From: Adineta vaga
Lineage: Eukaryota > Rotifera
Reading direction: 5' to 3'
DNA length: 64,000 nt
Assembly (NCBI GenBank): GCA_021613535.1
Contig: CP075493.1
Coordinates: 17,732,001-17,796,000, forward strand
A program made the translations under genes and the position numbers. Of this stretch, positions 32,253 through 44,002 are shown piece after piece; within the stretch, counting starts at the first letter, position 1, and each line of letters starts with the position of its first letter. Below the pieces are notes generated by a model. The model made no database searches. It was given only the letters and a program-made list of their open reading frames with translations, and was not told the DNA's origin.

Positions 32253-34107
32253 GAGATCGATATATTCATCAAATGATTCTCATTGAAATAGATTTTTTGC
32301 TTTTTTTTAACTTGATTGGGAATTTCCCAGTGAGGAAACGAAAAGCAATGTATTTTTATATGAAATGCTCTAGACCATAACAAGAAAAAAAATGAAAGGA
32401 ATATCATGATTCGATATAATAGAACACGAAATGAGTCAATCATAAAAATACGGTGAGAATGAAGGTGATAGATGTCAAATTCACATCGACAAACATACAT
32501 TTTCATCTCTCGTTGTTAGAGAGAGAGAGATCTCTATTGGAAGTAACAAAGATGATGTGTGAAATTTTTGATATTTTCCTTCTATTTTAATAATTTCGAC
32601 GTTTATTTTTCGATATTTATGTTTCTTATCATTTGACTATGGAAAGAACTTAGAAAATACACAACTTCTGCTGCAATTAATATTTCTTTTCTCTTTCTAT
32701 GGACATGTCTGAGCTGTGAGGGTATTTGAACTGGTATGAAAACAACTACAATACCTCTTGCCATTCTGTATCGTTATTACTTCGATATCAAACCAGTAAA
32801 TATCCATCGTGAATCAGACGTCGACTCTAATCTACTTCATCAAGAAATGATGGTCCACATTCCAGCGGGAAAAAATAAATCGATTCAAGATATTCAATGA
32901 TAGTATTTGCTGTTGAAATCAGTTTCACCTTGTTTAAAATCAAATAAGTCTAATTTTCGTCAGTCAAATGAACTACATATGTTAGACATTAAATCGAGTA
33001 AGGATTAGATTTGGATTCATATAAAATACAAGCGTCGTTAGAACGTCGACGTAAAGTAAAATCATCAGCACTAAATCGTAAATGGTTAATAAATAATATT
33101 TTATAAAATAGAATATTAAACTAAGAGAAAATTGGGTACTGAACAAAGAAATTCGATGGAATAGAATTCATGATATTATGAATTTTCATTTTTGGATGAC
33201 TATCTTCCTCATTGACTGTAATTTGGCGTAAAGTTGAAGATATTTTTGAAATTAAATTCTGTTCATGTATTGAAAATGTTAACGATGATATACAAATCGA
33301 CAACTGACGATATAGATCAATATTTTTTTTATTAATTCACGCACTGGTATAGATCTGTTGTGAACAATTCAAAAAAGCGATTCTATTAATGTAATCAAAT
33401 CGGCAATGTAAAGAAAAGGTTAAAAACAACCCCATCGTAGATTCAAAAGAAAATGTCGGATAGTTGAACATCGAATCATAGTTTTTAGTACACGAATGAA
33501 AACGACCAATTGAATGTATTACAGGCGTAATATGTCTCTCCTTCATTAAAATTATTTTTTTTTAAAGTAGAAAGAGAATAGCTTGTTGTATAAAAAGAAA
33601 TGAATTGTTTATCGAAGTAGCTCAATAGATATTTCATTTATTTATATATTTCGTTAGAAAGATATTGATGTTCGACTCAATGAACTATAAAAGCTAATAC
33701 TTTTAGATGATTGTAACTCTCTTGCCCAAGAAAACTTTCGAATGCCCTATATAAACTAGAAAAATAGAATTTAAATGTAAAGATATGAAACTCACGAATA
33801 TCCAAATAACAAAATAATACGTAAGTCATTGCCCTTGAATTTCTTAAGCAACCGATTATCTCTATGTTGTCGATATGTTGTTGACGGAAATGAAATTGAA
33901 TTTAATATTTCAACTATACTATTTGTTATGTCACTGGTGACTGTAGGTTTAGACAGCAGTAACTTCAACCCATACCGCTCACCCTCAAAATGTCGTTATC
34001 AATTGTGTTTAAAATTTTGAAAAAAATATTTATTTATTTTCCTATGTTTCAGTAATTAAAAAAAGGATCAAAATGAAATAATAGTCTGTATAATTCTAAG
34101 ACAGAAG
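32253..34107. other. Intergenic region, nothing supportable
   Basis: AT-rich sequence on the 5' side of the broken ART gene, including GAGAGAGAGAGA near 32518-32530. Short ORFs of 60-85 codons are present on both strands, but none has codon or motif support. The promoter of the ART gene would have been here. Confidence 0.4.
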
Positions 34108-35660
34108 TTATTCAGTCTTGAGTAATATCCCGTATGGTCGGATAGCTTTTTCATCGAATACCCGCAGAGCCAGTCCTACACTAACAGGTCCTTTGTGTTC
34201 CGTAAATTTATCATTTTGAACTCGACATTGAAACACAATTTTGTATTTCTTTACTACTCCCGATGAATCTGAAACATTAAACCCGCTACCGGTATACCCC
34301 GAGGCTCCTCCCTCGCAGTGAGCTGCCACATACAACCCCTTAACATCTGGAATTGAAGGCCGTTGTGCTTTCGCTTCATCTTTACAGGCATCAGCAGTTA
34401 CAAACTGATGTTTCAGCCCAGCGGTTGCAATATTTTTTACTACACCTGATTTTGTTCCATGATATGCAACACACCATTCTCCAGGCGAATTATTCATACC
34501 TAACCATACCTTATCTTCTGGATATTTATTATCTACTTTCAATGCATGTCTATACCATCCTTGTGGAAAATAATAAGGTCGACCACCTCTCTGTTCTTGT
34601 TGAGCTGTAGGATAATCACGATTGAATCGAGGATCCAGATCTAGTTGTTGCAGTTGTAAAAAACTCAGCACAGGCTGCCATTTATAGGTGTAATGTTCAC
34701 GAAACAAATATTGAAAAATATCTTGACGCTTCTTTGATGATAAATCATTCAGTAATAATAAGAATTTTTCAGCATACAGTTTTGTTTGTTCTGATAAAGG
34801 TGTTTTTAAACCAAGCTCGGCAAACAACGACGACGCACGAGTGATAGAAAAAACTCGAATAAACTCTTTTTGATATCCAGTAATAGCAGAAACATCGTAA
34901 ATAAGATTCATAACGAATTTTTGAATAGTAGTTTCTGATGCGGTTACTGCATCATAATCGATATTAAAATGAAGTTTAAACACTGCTGTTTGTGCACTTT
35001 CATCTCATGCAATCATGGAATGAATACTGCCTAAATTACCAACACCACATGCCATTCGATATTCACTATCGCTATAATCGAATTTAGAATTCGTGAATGT
35101 CAAACGTGCACCTAATTTATGCGCAAGGTTGCCAAGTACAACAATAAGAGTTTCAGTACTATTGACAGCGGATTGAAACGGTTTTGTAGTGAAATCAATA
35201 ATCTGTTCCTTGTCGATCATGGATCGATACATAGCCAACCATTGATATTTGAGTACATCTTCCGGAGAATTTCTATCATAATTCGCCGGAAAACGGATTT
35301 TATCTGATGTTGGCAATTTGACTGGTTCGTACCAGGATGGGGTTACATCGAGATTTGTGGCATCTTTGTTTACTTCAATATTCGTAACAAGTGGTGCAGA
35401 TATATCGGAAATATGTTGTGGAATAGAAGTTATTACGGATTCTTCGTCTTCTGTAGCTAAAATATGAAATATATATTATTTCAAAACTATTATGGATTAT
35501 TTTCATAAAGAAAAAGTTTTAGTTCTCTTTGCCAATTATCATTTCAACTTGATGAATATAGTTACTTACTTTGCGTATTCGATAGTAGTTGACGTACAAG
35601 ATACCCAATGTAAATTACGTATAGAACAACGCCAAGTGCAATCGATTCAATGATAATCAT
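34108..35660 (-). pseudogene. Membrane-anchored PARP-like ADP-ribosyltransferase-fold protein with one in-frame TGA
   Basis: Exon 1 (35570-35660) encodes an N-terminal membrane segment (MIIIESIALGVVLYVIYIGYLV). A 113-bp GT-AG intron follows, and exon 2 (34108-35456) continues in frame; the joined length is 480 codons. The middle is helical (region LYDVSAITGYQKEF). The C-terminal third resembles the PARP catalytic fold, with GEWCVAYHGTKSG, GLYVAAHCEGGASGYTGSGF, YKIVFQCRVQ and the ending IRPYGILLK. The assignment is by motif recall only, and the catalytic Glu is not certain. Codon 182 (35002-35004) is TGA in the middle of otherwise good coding sequence. The gene is either a very young pseudogene, a polymorphic null, or read through. 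All else is intact. Confidence 0.6.
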
Positions 35661-36298
35661 GCTACTATTAGATAGATATTTGATTCTATTGAGAAAAAAA
35701 ATAAGACTAAAATATGAAAATACAAAATGTTTCGAAACAATTCACGTTTTCTCTCAACAATGTTTCTGAATGTTTTCTTCTGTATTCATGCGTTCGAAAT
35801 TGAATTTTTGAGTGGAAAAAATCTCAATGTTGACAATTCGACTCAGCTTCAACAAATCTGAATAAATATAAAAAGAAAAGAGGAAAACAAACTATATGGG
35901 TGTGGGTGTAGGAGTAAGGATGCGTGTATGTGTGAGAGTACGATGAAAAGAGTATCATCCTTATCCTTACACTTACACCCACCGTAGTATTAGTCAAGTA
36001 GATTTATTAACTGGATTATTAACTTCACGTACAGATGTCTGACAGAACTTTACCTCCACTACTCTTTGAATAATTACCTACTGAAATGAAGTCATTTTTA
36101 GAAATATTCGAACAATAAGAATATAGAAGCAATAATCAAATATTTTATTTCTAATTATCTTTTTTAATAACATTATCGTCTGTAATAATCATCAAAAATA
36201 CGTCGAGTTCGAGTCAGTATAGTCTTTACTTTCGTAGCTAAATCCAGATTATTCAATTGTTAGTCGTTAATCAAGTATAAATATCTACGACGATCATT
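35661..36298. other. Intergenic region with a GTGGGTGT hairpin
   Basis: No ORF is supported. A GT-rich stretch at about 35895-35925 (ATATGGGTGTGGGTGTAGG, then AGTAAGGAT) is answered at about 35957-35985 by ATCCTTACACTTACACCCACC, so the segment could fold into a hairpin. It lies between the two minus-strand genes. Confidence 0.55.
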
Positions 36299-39200
36299 CT
36301 AATTGTTTCTGTTGGTACAGAACAGTATTTTACCGAATCGAGTTTTAATAAATTCTGCTCTGTACGAAGTTGAAGGTAATACAAAAATCAAAAAACTACA
36401 TATTTGTGGAATAAAAGAAAAAAGATAAGCGATAAGTAAAGCATAACGTTGCCAATCTTTCTTCAATTCTGTACATGCAAAACTTGATGCAAAAATTAAT
36501 TGTGGTAAAGCTGCAACAATAATAACTGCTGGTGTTATATAACGTTCTTTTTGTGTTCGGAATTTTTCTTTTAAAATTTTAAAAAAATTTAATTTTGAAT
36601 TTCCTTTAGTTTTAGCACGACTTTTAGCCATCGAAATAATCATTAATGTTATTGAAATAAGTTGAATACTAAATGGTATTATATGATGAATAAATACATT
36701 AAAACGATTGTAAATTAACCAATTTTGATTAGAGAAATCTATAACACAAATAATAGCAGTTGAATTTAGTCTTTGAGGATCTGCACGAATAATCTTATAG
36801 AGTAAAATCTCATGTATATGCATTCCACAAAGAATTAATACAATCATTATATTTACCAAACGTGTTACATTAGACTTTTGAATTCTACCTTGTGCTGGAT
36901 ATAATACTGAAGAAAGTCGTTCAATAGTAATTATACTAGTTAACCAATAACTTATACGAGTCGTTATAGAAGTCATTGGTGACAAAAGTTTACAAAGAAG
37001 CAAATTTATTTTATTATCCATGAGTAATTCAGAACCTCCAAGAAGAATATGAATAATTTTTCCATATTGAAAGATCAACGAAAGAATATTCATAATTGAG
37101 ACGAGAAGTAAATAATTACCTACACGAACTTTTCGCGGATTCTTTTGAGAAAATACCAATAAACTACATAAATTACTAAAGATACCTATCAAAAATATCA
37201 ATGAAGTTATTGAAACATAAATAGCTATAGAAAGATTCTTTTCCATTTGTATATCTTTCATCATAAGAGAATCAAGTGTAAAACTGAATAATTGACACAC
37301 ACTACCATACGTACATTGAGGACAAAGACAAATAAAATCTTGTTCTTGTTCAAGATTACCACGAATGCATTGACCTCTTGATAAACAATACTGACATTTA
37401 TCAATAGATGGATTAAAACGAAGACATTGAGCACGTTGTATTGTCATATTACATAAACAAAAATAATAATTATCTCGAAAACATACGATAGAAGAACGAT
37501 TTTGTTGTTGATAATGATGACGACATAGTTCATGATATTTAAATACAAGTATATTGTCTTTCGTATCTTTTAATAAAATTTAAAAAAAAAGAAAAAGAAA
37601 AGAATTTGATTATACTTTACTTTGAATAATTTTCAATTAAAGAGTATATAAGTATGTGCACATTCATTTTCACTTCTCAATTGTACAGTTATGTTAATAG
37701 AATCTTTTGGATTTTGTTGACTGTAAACAAGATAAAATATTGGTCCATGTATTGAACTATCTTCGTTATACGATTTAATAATAATAACTGATGGTGCATT
37801 ATTTCTCATATAATCCATTCGAGTTTCTATAGGTTGTCCGAAAAAAACTTGTTGTTTATTAATATATAAATCATGCAGATCACTCGTCACATCATAGTAT
37901 TGAATACTTGTTGCGAGAATCTTAGAAGACAAAGAAGACTGTACAATTCTAAGAATGTTAGCAGTTTTAGAAAATTGACAATTATTTCCATAGAAATCAT
38001 CGGTACATATGCATTCGAACGATCGAATATAGAATGGATCATGGATTAGATAACATGAACCACCATTTTGACATTGCGTGCATAATGGATATGTCAAATG
38101 ACATGTAGGCCCAAAATGACCATGTGGACATAAACAAACAGGTCGTTCATCATCATTAATAAAACCACGTTCTTCTGGTCTACAGATTGCATGAGGATGA
38201 CAAAAATGTTCACATTGTTTGTCATATTTATCACATCGATCGCCATACCAACCGCTTTGACAACTACAAATAAATTGTTTTATTTTATTTTGTAAATGTA
38301 AACATCTTCCATGTGAACCACAATCTAAGTTACACGAATAGTTCGAATATGTGTTATTAAAACGAAGAATTTTAGCCAGACGAAAAGCCGGTAGAAAATC
38401 GAACTCTATTGGAAAATGCCACACACCAAAAATAATGGGATATGATGTTGGTTGAAGATAAAGTGCTTCAAATCGAACACTATATAATCCTGTACCATTG
38501 CAATGAATGCGTTTTTGTTCCCGAAATTCCAGCGTACGAGGATATGCAAAATAAAACTTTTGTTTAGCTCTTTTAACGATTGAATGAATATAAAACTCAT
38601 GTCGATCGATAATATGTTTTTTGTAGCGAAATGTACAAGAAACCAAAACGGTCGCATTTTTACCAGTAACCGTTGTATAATTTCCATTGTACGAAGTTAA
38701 ATTGAGATGCGTAACAACAGATATACGATTGGCATGAAATTCACAATAATCTCCATAATAACTTGGCGAACAAAAACATCTAGTACGTTCATTGCTAAGT
38801 TTAATCGGAATACCACGATTACAAATAAAAGGTAATATAAAGTTCAATATCATGTTCGGATCACGACGGAGTATTTTCATGTACTGATCGACTATGTCGT
38901 CATCTGACATGAAAGTATTATTATTTTGTATTCGTTGTTCTACATAAGGTTTCATATTTATCTGTTTAATTCGATCACTAACGGACCGTTTTGAATGTTG
39001 TCTAGAATCATGAGTCGTCAATGAATTTAAATAGGTGGTTAATGTCATTTTAGACTCTAGTTCGATTCGGCGACTGTTTCGATACGTTTTCAGACCCTCG
39101 TCAGAACTATCTAAGTAAAACTGACACCAGTACACATCCTCACCATTCAAACACTCCCATTTTCCATTACAGCGCGCATTACGCTGACAGATCCCATGAA

Positions 39201-41077
39201 GACACGTGACATCGCTAAGTCCACTGCAATTCGAATCATACTTATGAAAACAAGCCATACGTGTATCATGAGCAGAACATGTAAAGAAAATTTTAGTGCA
39301 AAAGTAACGAGGAAGAATGCAACTGTTTAGTGAGTTAATACAGCCAAATTGCCAACCGAGAACATCTGTACCACATTTGACCAAATTACGTTCATCAGAC
39401 TTGCCAATACAATCAATGTGTCCGTCTCCAATTCTTCTAAGTTCAATACATGGTCGATTTAATTGAAAATTAAGTGCATCATCGACATTTGCAAGAAGAC
39501 AAGGATATTCAATTGTAATATTACAAATATTAGCAAATGGTTGGTTTTTATATCGATTAAAACAACGCATTCGTACTTCTCTGAAATTTAGTAACAGTCG
39601 ATTATGGCTCTCGGTGAAACCATCAACTTGAAGTAATAACCCTTGCTCATCAGATGCATCGCTACAATCCCATGTACCTAAAGATGATCAAGTAAATTTT
39701 ATAGTAACAACAAAAAATTCATCTTACCATCACACAACCAGTCGAATGGAACGCATTGTCCTGTAAGACAACGATATTCATTAGAGGTATACGACCATTT
39801 TGTCAGACAATATTCGACATTCTCATCAGCGCCTGTTTCAGAATCGAAGTACGTATCACAATGCTGTAGGAATGGAAGTACTTTCATTGATGAAGAGATT
39901 GTTATATTTTTATGTTCATTAAAAGATTGAATAACATGATTCCGAATCATATGACATTCAGATGCATCTTTAATGTCACATTTTAAAGTTTTAATCGCAA
40001 TTCCCGTTCTATTTAAATATCTATCTTTACCATCTATACAGATCGGGTGATATGAATCAATATAATTGACAGGTAAACAGATCGAATTTTTTCGTGTTCT
40101 CTCAATACAATTCAGACAAGACTTATGATAATGTTCGATAGGGCGATCTATGATTGTTTCATCGAATGCAACCTTTATATTATCGGCATAAACAGTTTTA
40201 TAATCGCTCAAACAGTCATCGAGACCATCATTGATGCGATGATGTGATAAGCAGTATTCGTGACATTTAACAATCACTTCTTCAACAGTAGTCAAGTTGA
40301 AGAATGGAAGCCATTTATGCCAACATGAAACGTCGAAATGAGGAGCGAAGTGTGAGTGGTTGCGAACGAATGATCGCTCTGGATTGGTTTTGGCTGCGAA
40401 ACGACAAAGCTTTCGTTCTATAAGAGCAGCTTCCTTCAAATAAACGTTTGTTCTATTAGAAGCAAATGAAATGTCAAACGCGATGAAAGTCACATGAAAA
40501 CCAGCACATCGAAGCCCACCATTTGCGAACAGTATATCAGGGAACAAACCATCGGACACTTAGAGATCTGTCTTGTAGTAAGTGTAAAAAATTGGACCTA
40601 ATAATGGACCGGACGGATAACTGACATACGAATAATCTGATGTGCACATGGTTTTCAACCACATGAATGTCTGATCGTCCATTAGACAATTTGTAGACAA
40701 ATTGCCTGAGAGTTGACATTTCAAACGAAATCGGCACGCGTTTTCTTCACTCGTAAATAGATGATTGCCCCATAATGAGTTTAGATGTGTACAAAAACCG
40801 CCTTTCAACGTCCAAAGATGAAAAGGTCGATGAATCTCGCATTGAAATGCTATATCACGTAGTGTGTAACATTGAATAGTTAACTTGTTTTTATTGGGTA
40901 TATTCGCTATAGTAATAATTAACCGATATGGATATGCACATGCACCATCTCCACATGATATCAGTTCATAATTCCAACATATGCGTTCATCACAATCTAT
41001 ACCCCTCTCCATTGGACAATCCAAATCAAGTCCAACTGGCTCGAGTTCGTCAGATGTATCCTGACAATCTACTTCAC
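36299..41077 (-). pseudogene. LDLa/EGF-bearing seven-transmembrane receptor, 5' truncated and with in-frame stops
   Basis: This is a rhodopsin-like GPCR with a long ectodomain of the type common in bdelloids. The first visible exon ends at 41077 with an acceptor and starts in an LDLa-like DCQDTSDE; upstream exons with a start codon are not found. A further LDLa module (CLTGQCVPFDWLCDG / WDCSDASDE) is split by a 50-bp intron (39678-39727). Then come EGF modules with CNLDCGSHGRCL, CSCQSGWYGDRC, CLCPHGHFGPTC, CQNGGSCY and CTDDFYGNNC, and a last one next to the membrane domain. Seven hydrophobic segments follow (36299-37260), with ERL in place of DRY after TM3. In-frame stops are TAA at 40560-40562 and TGA at 37633-37635, the latter just before a probable donor near 37620. 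The phase of that junction does not close simply, so one extra shift is possible. Confidence 0.75.
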
Positions 41078-41358
41078 CTATAAAGTACCATAGCGTGTCA
41101 TTAGTTAAACAATCCAGATAATATTCAATTATGTGTCAATAAATTATGTAAATAAGTCTGTTAAAATGTCCGAAACTCGATATCTATCTCAATGTAATCT
41201 CATCATGTATCGAACATGATCGTATAAGATAGAAGTTTTGCCTTATTAAAATCTCGAAGAATTATCGAATTTCACATCAAACATCTTCGTAGATCTATCA
41301 TAGTAACTTTTCCTCACAATTATGTTGATTAACTCATCAATAGCAAATTGAGCTGTTC

Positions 41359-42874
41359 TTGTCTTATGGTTTTCAACTGCATCGTTTTACTCATTTGAAA
41401 TCACTTTCATTACGACGTATTCTTTCTCAAGAAATACTCAGTCAATTGATTACTGAATGTTTACATTTACCTCATCTCCTGCATTTGAGATTAATCGATT
41501 GCTATTTATTTCATCCAGCCGATCAACTACCAAACATCCTTAATAACATCTGGAGTTTACCAAGATTGACCTATTGCTTTTTAGATTTGGACGTTCATAT
41601 TCAAAGCATAGATTATTGGGTAGTACCATCCGTGATCTCGATGTCGATCGAGCAGTTCTTTATTATTGATCATCAATTCACCTACGAAGAGTTGTTTCTA
41701 ATTTTTGAACGAACACCACATCTTTCTCATTCGAACATTTATACTTTTGATGAAGATGTTACTGACGAATTAATGTTAACACTGCCATCGATGACGAAAT
41801 GGTCTGTTTCTCTTACGGAATCACTATCAAACACGATGATCAAATTTCTGGATCAGATGTCAAACTTACGTCATCTTGTTGTAAATACCTTCTGTCGGAT
41901 CAATGGATATGAATGGGAACGAATTATTACCGATCATGCACCACAACTAAAAACATTTCGACTCGAAATGTGTCTTGATTATCAAGAAGGACTAATTGAT
42001 GACTTACTTGATTCCTTCCTTTCGAACTTACTTTTGGATTGCAGAACGTCAATGGTTTGTTCGTTGTGACTGGCATCGATGTCAATATTGTTATAAACAT
42101 GTATATTTATATACACTTCCCTGTGTCACCGACAGAGGCAGTCTCTATTGTGAAGGTGGTTTTCTATCCAAAACCACTCGTCCGCTAAGTGGTGAGTCTT
42201 TTTAAAATAATCCATCAACAGCTCTGGTCTCCCCACCTATTCATTTTGATAACCTTCGTAACCTTTGCATTCAAATTCCTGTCGACGACAAGTTTTGGTC
42301 TATTGTACCGTCATTCGTTCATATGACTGCACTTACAATACTTAATGACGGACATAATCATGCTCATGGACAAGCAATACTAGAACGAGCACTTCATCTT
42401 TACTCGTTATCACTTCCTCAGTATGCCTCGTCAAGGGAGGTAGTCACTTTGGAATATACCAGTCCATCAATTTACCGTCTGGAGTTGATGGAGAAAGAGC
42501 ACTTCTCTGACGCACAAGAATGTTTCATGTTGAGTCATTCTCCATTAGGCATCCAGTGTCAAATACTCTTAATTAAAGTTGCTGATCGAACAGATGTCAT
42601 TGACCTACTCAATACGATGACAAATCTTCGAAAATTGACTGTAATTTGTGAACATGACACATGGAAGGATGCCGACGATCTCTGGTTACTCTCATGCTCA
42701 TCCGATAATGAACAGCCATCTCTATCCGAAGTTGATGAATTCCTTGATTGGTTTAAACATCGTTTGCCATCAACGTACACAATCATACGAGCTCCTAAAA
42801 AATTCAATTATGATCTGACTTTCGATGGTTTTCATCCTATTCAGTTTTGGATTGATTCAAAGATGAGCCCGTGA
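41359..42874 (+). pseudogene. Leucine-rich F-box-type protein, broken
   Basis: The sequence has the amphipathic leucine-rich pattern of the large bdelloid F-box/LRR-like family: HLKSLSLRRILSQEILSQLI, LPHLLHLRLIDCYLF, MSNLRHLVVNTFC, APQLKTFRLEM and, in the last part, MTALTILNDG and MTNLRKLTVICEH. An F-box itself is not visible, because the frame is closed upstream of 41350. A frameshift lies near 42015, where the DDLLDSF frame passes into RTYFWIAERQWFVRCDWH. A stop at 42203-42205 interrupts the next stretch; removing 42192-42221 as a GT-AG intron would need an intron of only 30 bp, which is too short to be convincing. The frame ends with TGA at 42872. It runs opposite to the receptor gene. Confidence 0.6.
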
Positions 42875-44002
42875 CAAGTGACTTTTTATCTAGTTTTAAA
42901 AGTTAAAACAGTGGATAAAGAGTCGATGTGGCAATTTCACATTATTTTCGTTTGTTTCGACTCATTAATATGTAGTCTCGAGTTCCCCAACTGACAACCC
43001 ACAAATTTTTGACAATATAATAATCTTTGGAATTCAATATTCCATATTCAACAGCTAAAACGGTATGATCGAGTCTGGAGTGACTTGAACTCTCCAATCG
43101 ATTTCTTTCGATGAACAATCAAATATATATTCATGTCCCAATATGAACGGGTACCCTTGGGTCCTCAAGTCCTATATTATGAGTGTACCCTTGAGTCTTC
43201 AAGGGTGCGGGGTGTGCATGAGTGTAAGTATGGCTCTCTTGTATTCAACATCACCTACACCTACGCAAAAAAATTCAACAGAAGTAACACAAACAAATTC
43301 CCATCTCTCCTCAGCATTACCAATATACATAGTACTGTCGTATATCCACTAATCCTTTAAAACCTTTTTTCTAAGTCATTCATGTGCTTCCCTTTGTGCC
43401 GTTAAGGCTCACAGTTAACCGAATAACAATTCGGCTTAGTCTCCGCATAATCAATAACTCTAAACATTCCTTGAAACCAGATACGTGATTCTCAATACAA
43501 AATCAACCGCAATAGTCACCACACGTCATTTAAATATAGAACTCACTTCTGAACAATTGTTGAAATTAGTACAATCTGGATTACCATCGTGAGTATATGT
43601 ATAGAGTTCACATTTGACCAAATTTATGAATTATGGTGGAATCCAGGTGTAATACAGTGATAATTTGGTGAAATATTTTATAGTTTGAGTAGAATCTAGT
43701 TGGTGATTGAGGTAGAATTGTTGATGTTTTCCGGTGATCCGTATTCTCTGAAACATGACTTTTTCCTGTTACCGATTCCGATAAGCTCCTGTCGGATTCA
43801 CAGATCGAATCGAATCACCTGGGCAACTGCTAGTAAACACAGAGGATACTACAAATAGATGGCATACGGGAACATCATGAGGGTGAATCAGAGATTGATG
43901 TATCAAAATGTTATCCTCACTTTGAACGAGAAGAGACACGAAAAAAAAATCACATGTATTTAATTTAGTGTTTGTATTAATTTGCAAAAAGGAATATGAA
44001 TA
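42875..44002. other. Intergenic region
   Basis: No supportable gene. A short repeat of the form ACCCTTGGGTCCTCAAG / ACCCTTGAGTCTTCAAGGGTG occurs at about 43150-43210. The rest is ordinary unique sequence. Confidence 0.4.

Noticed and set aside
42192-42221. 30-bp intron in the F-box-type gene
   Set aside because: Although it begins GT and ends AG, it is shorter than any other intron here (about 50 bp minimum) and is a multiple of three containing a stop; a simple in-frame stop is more likely.
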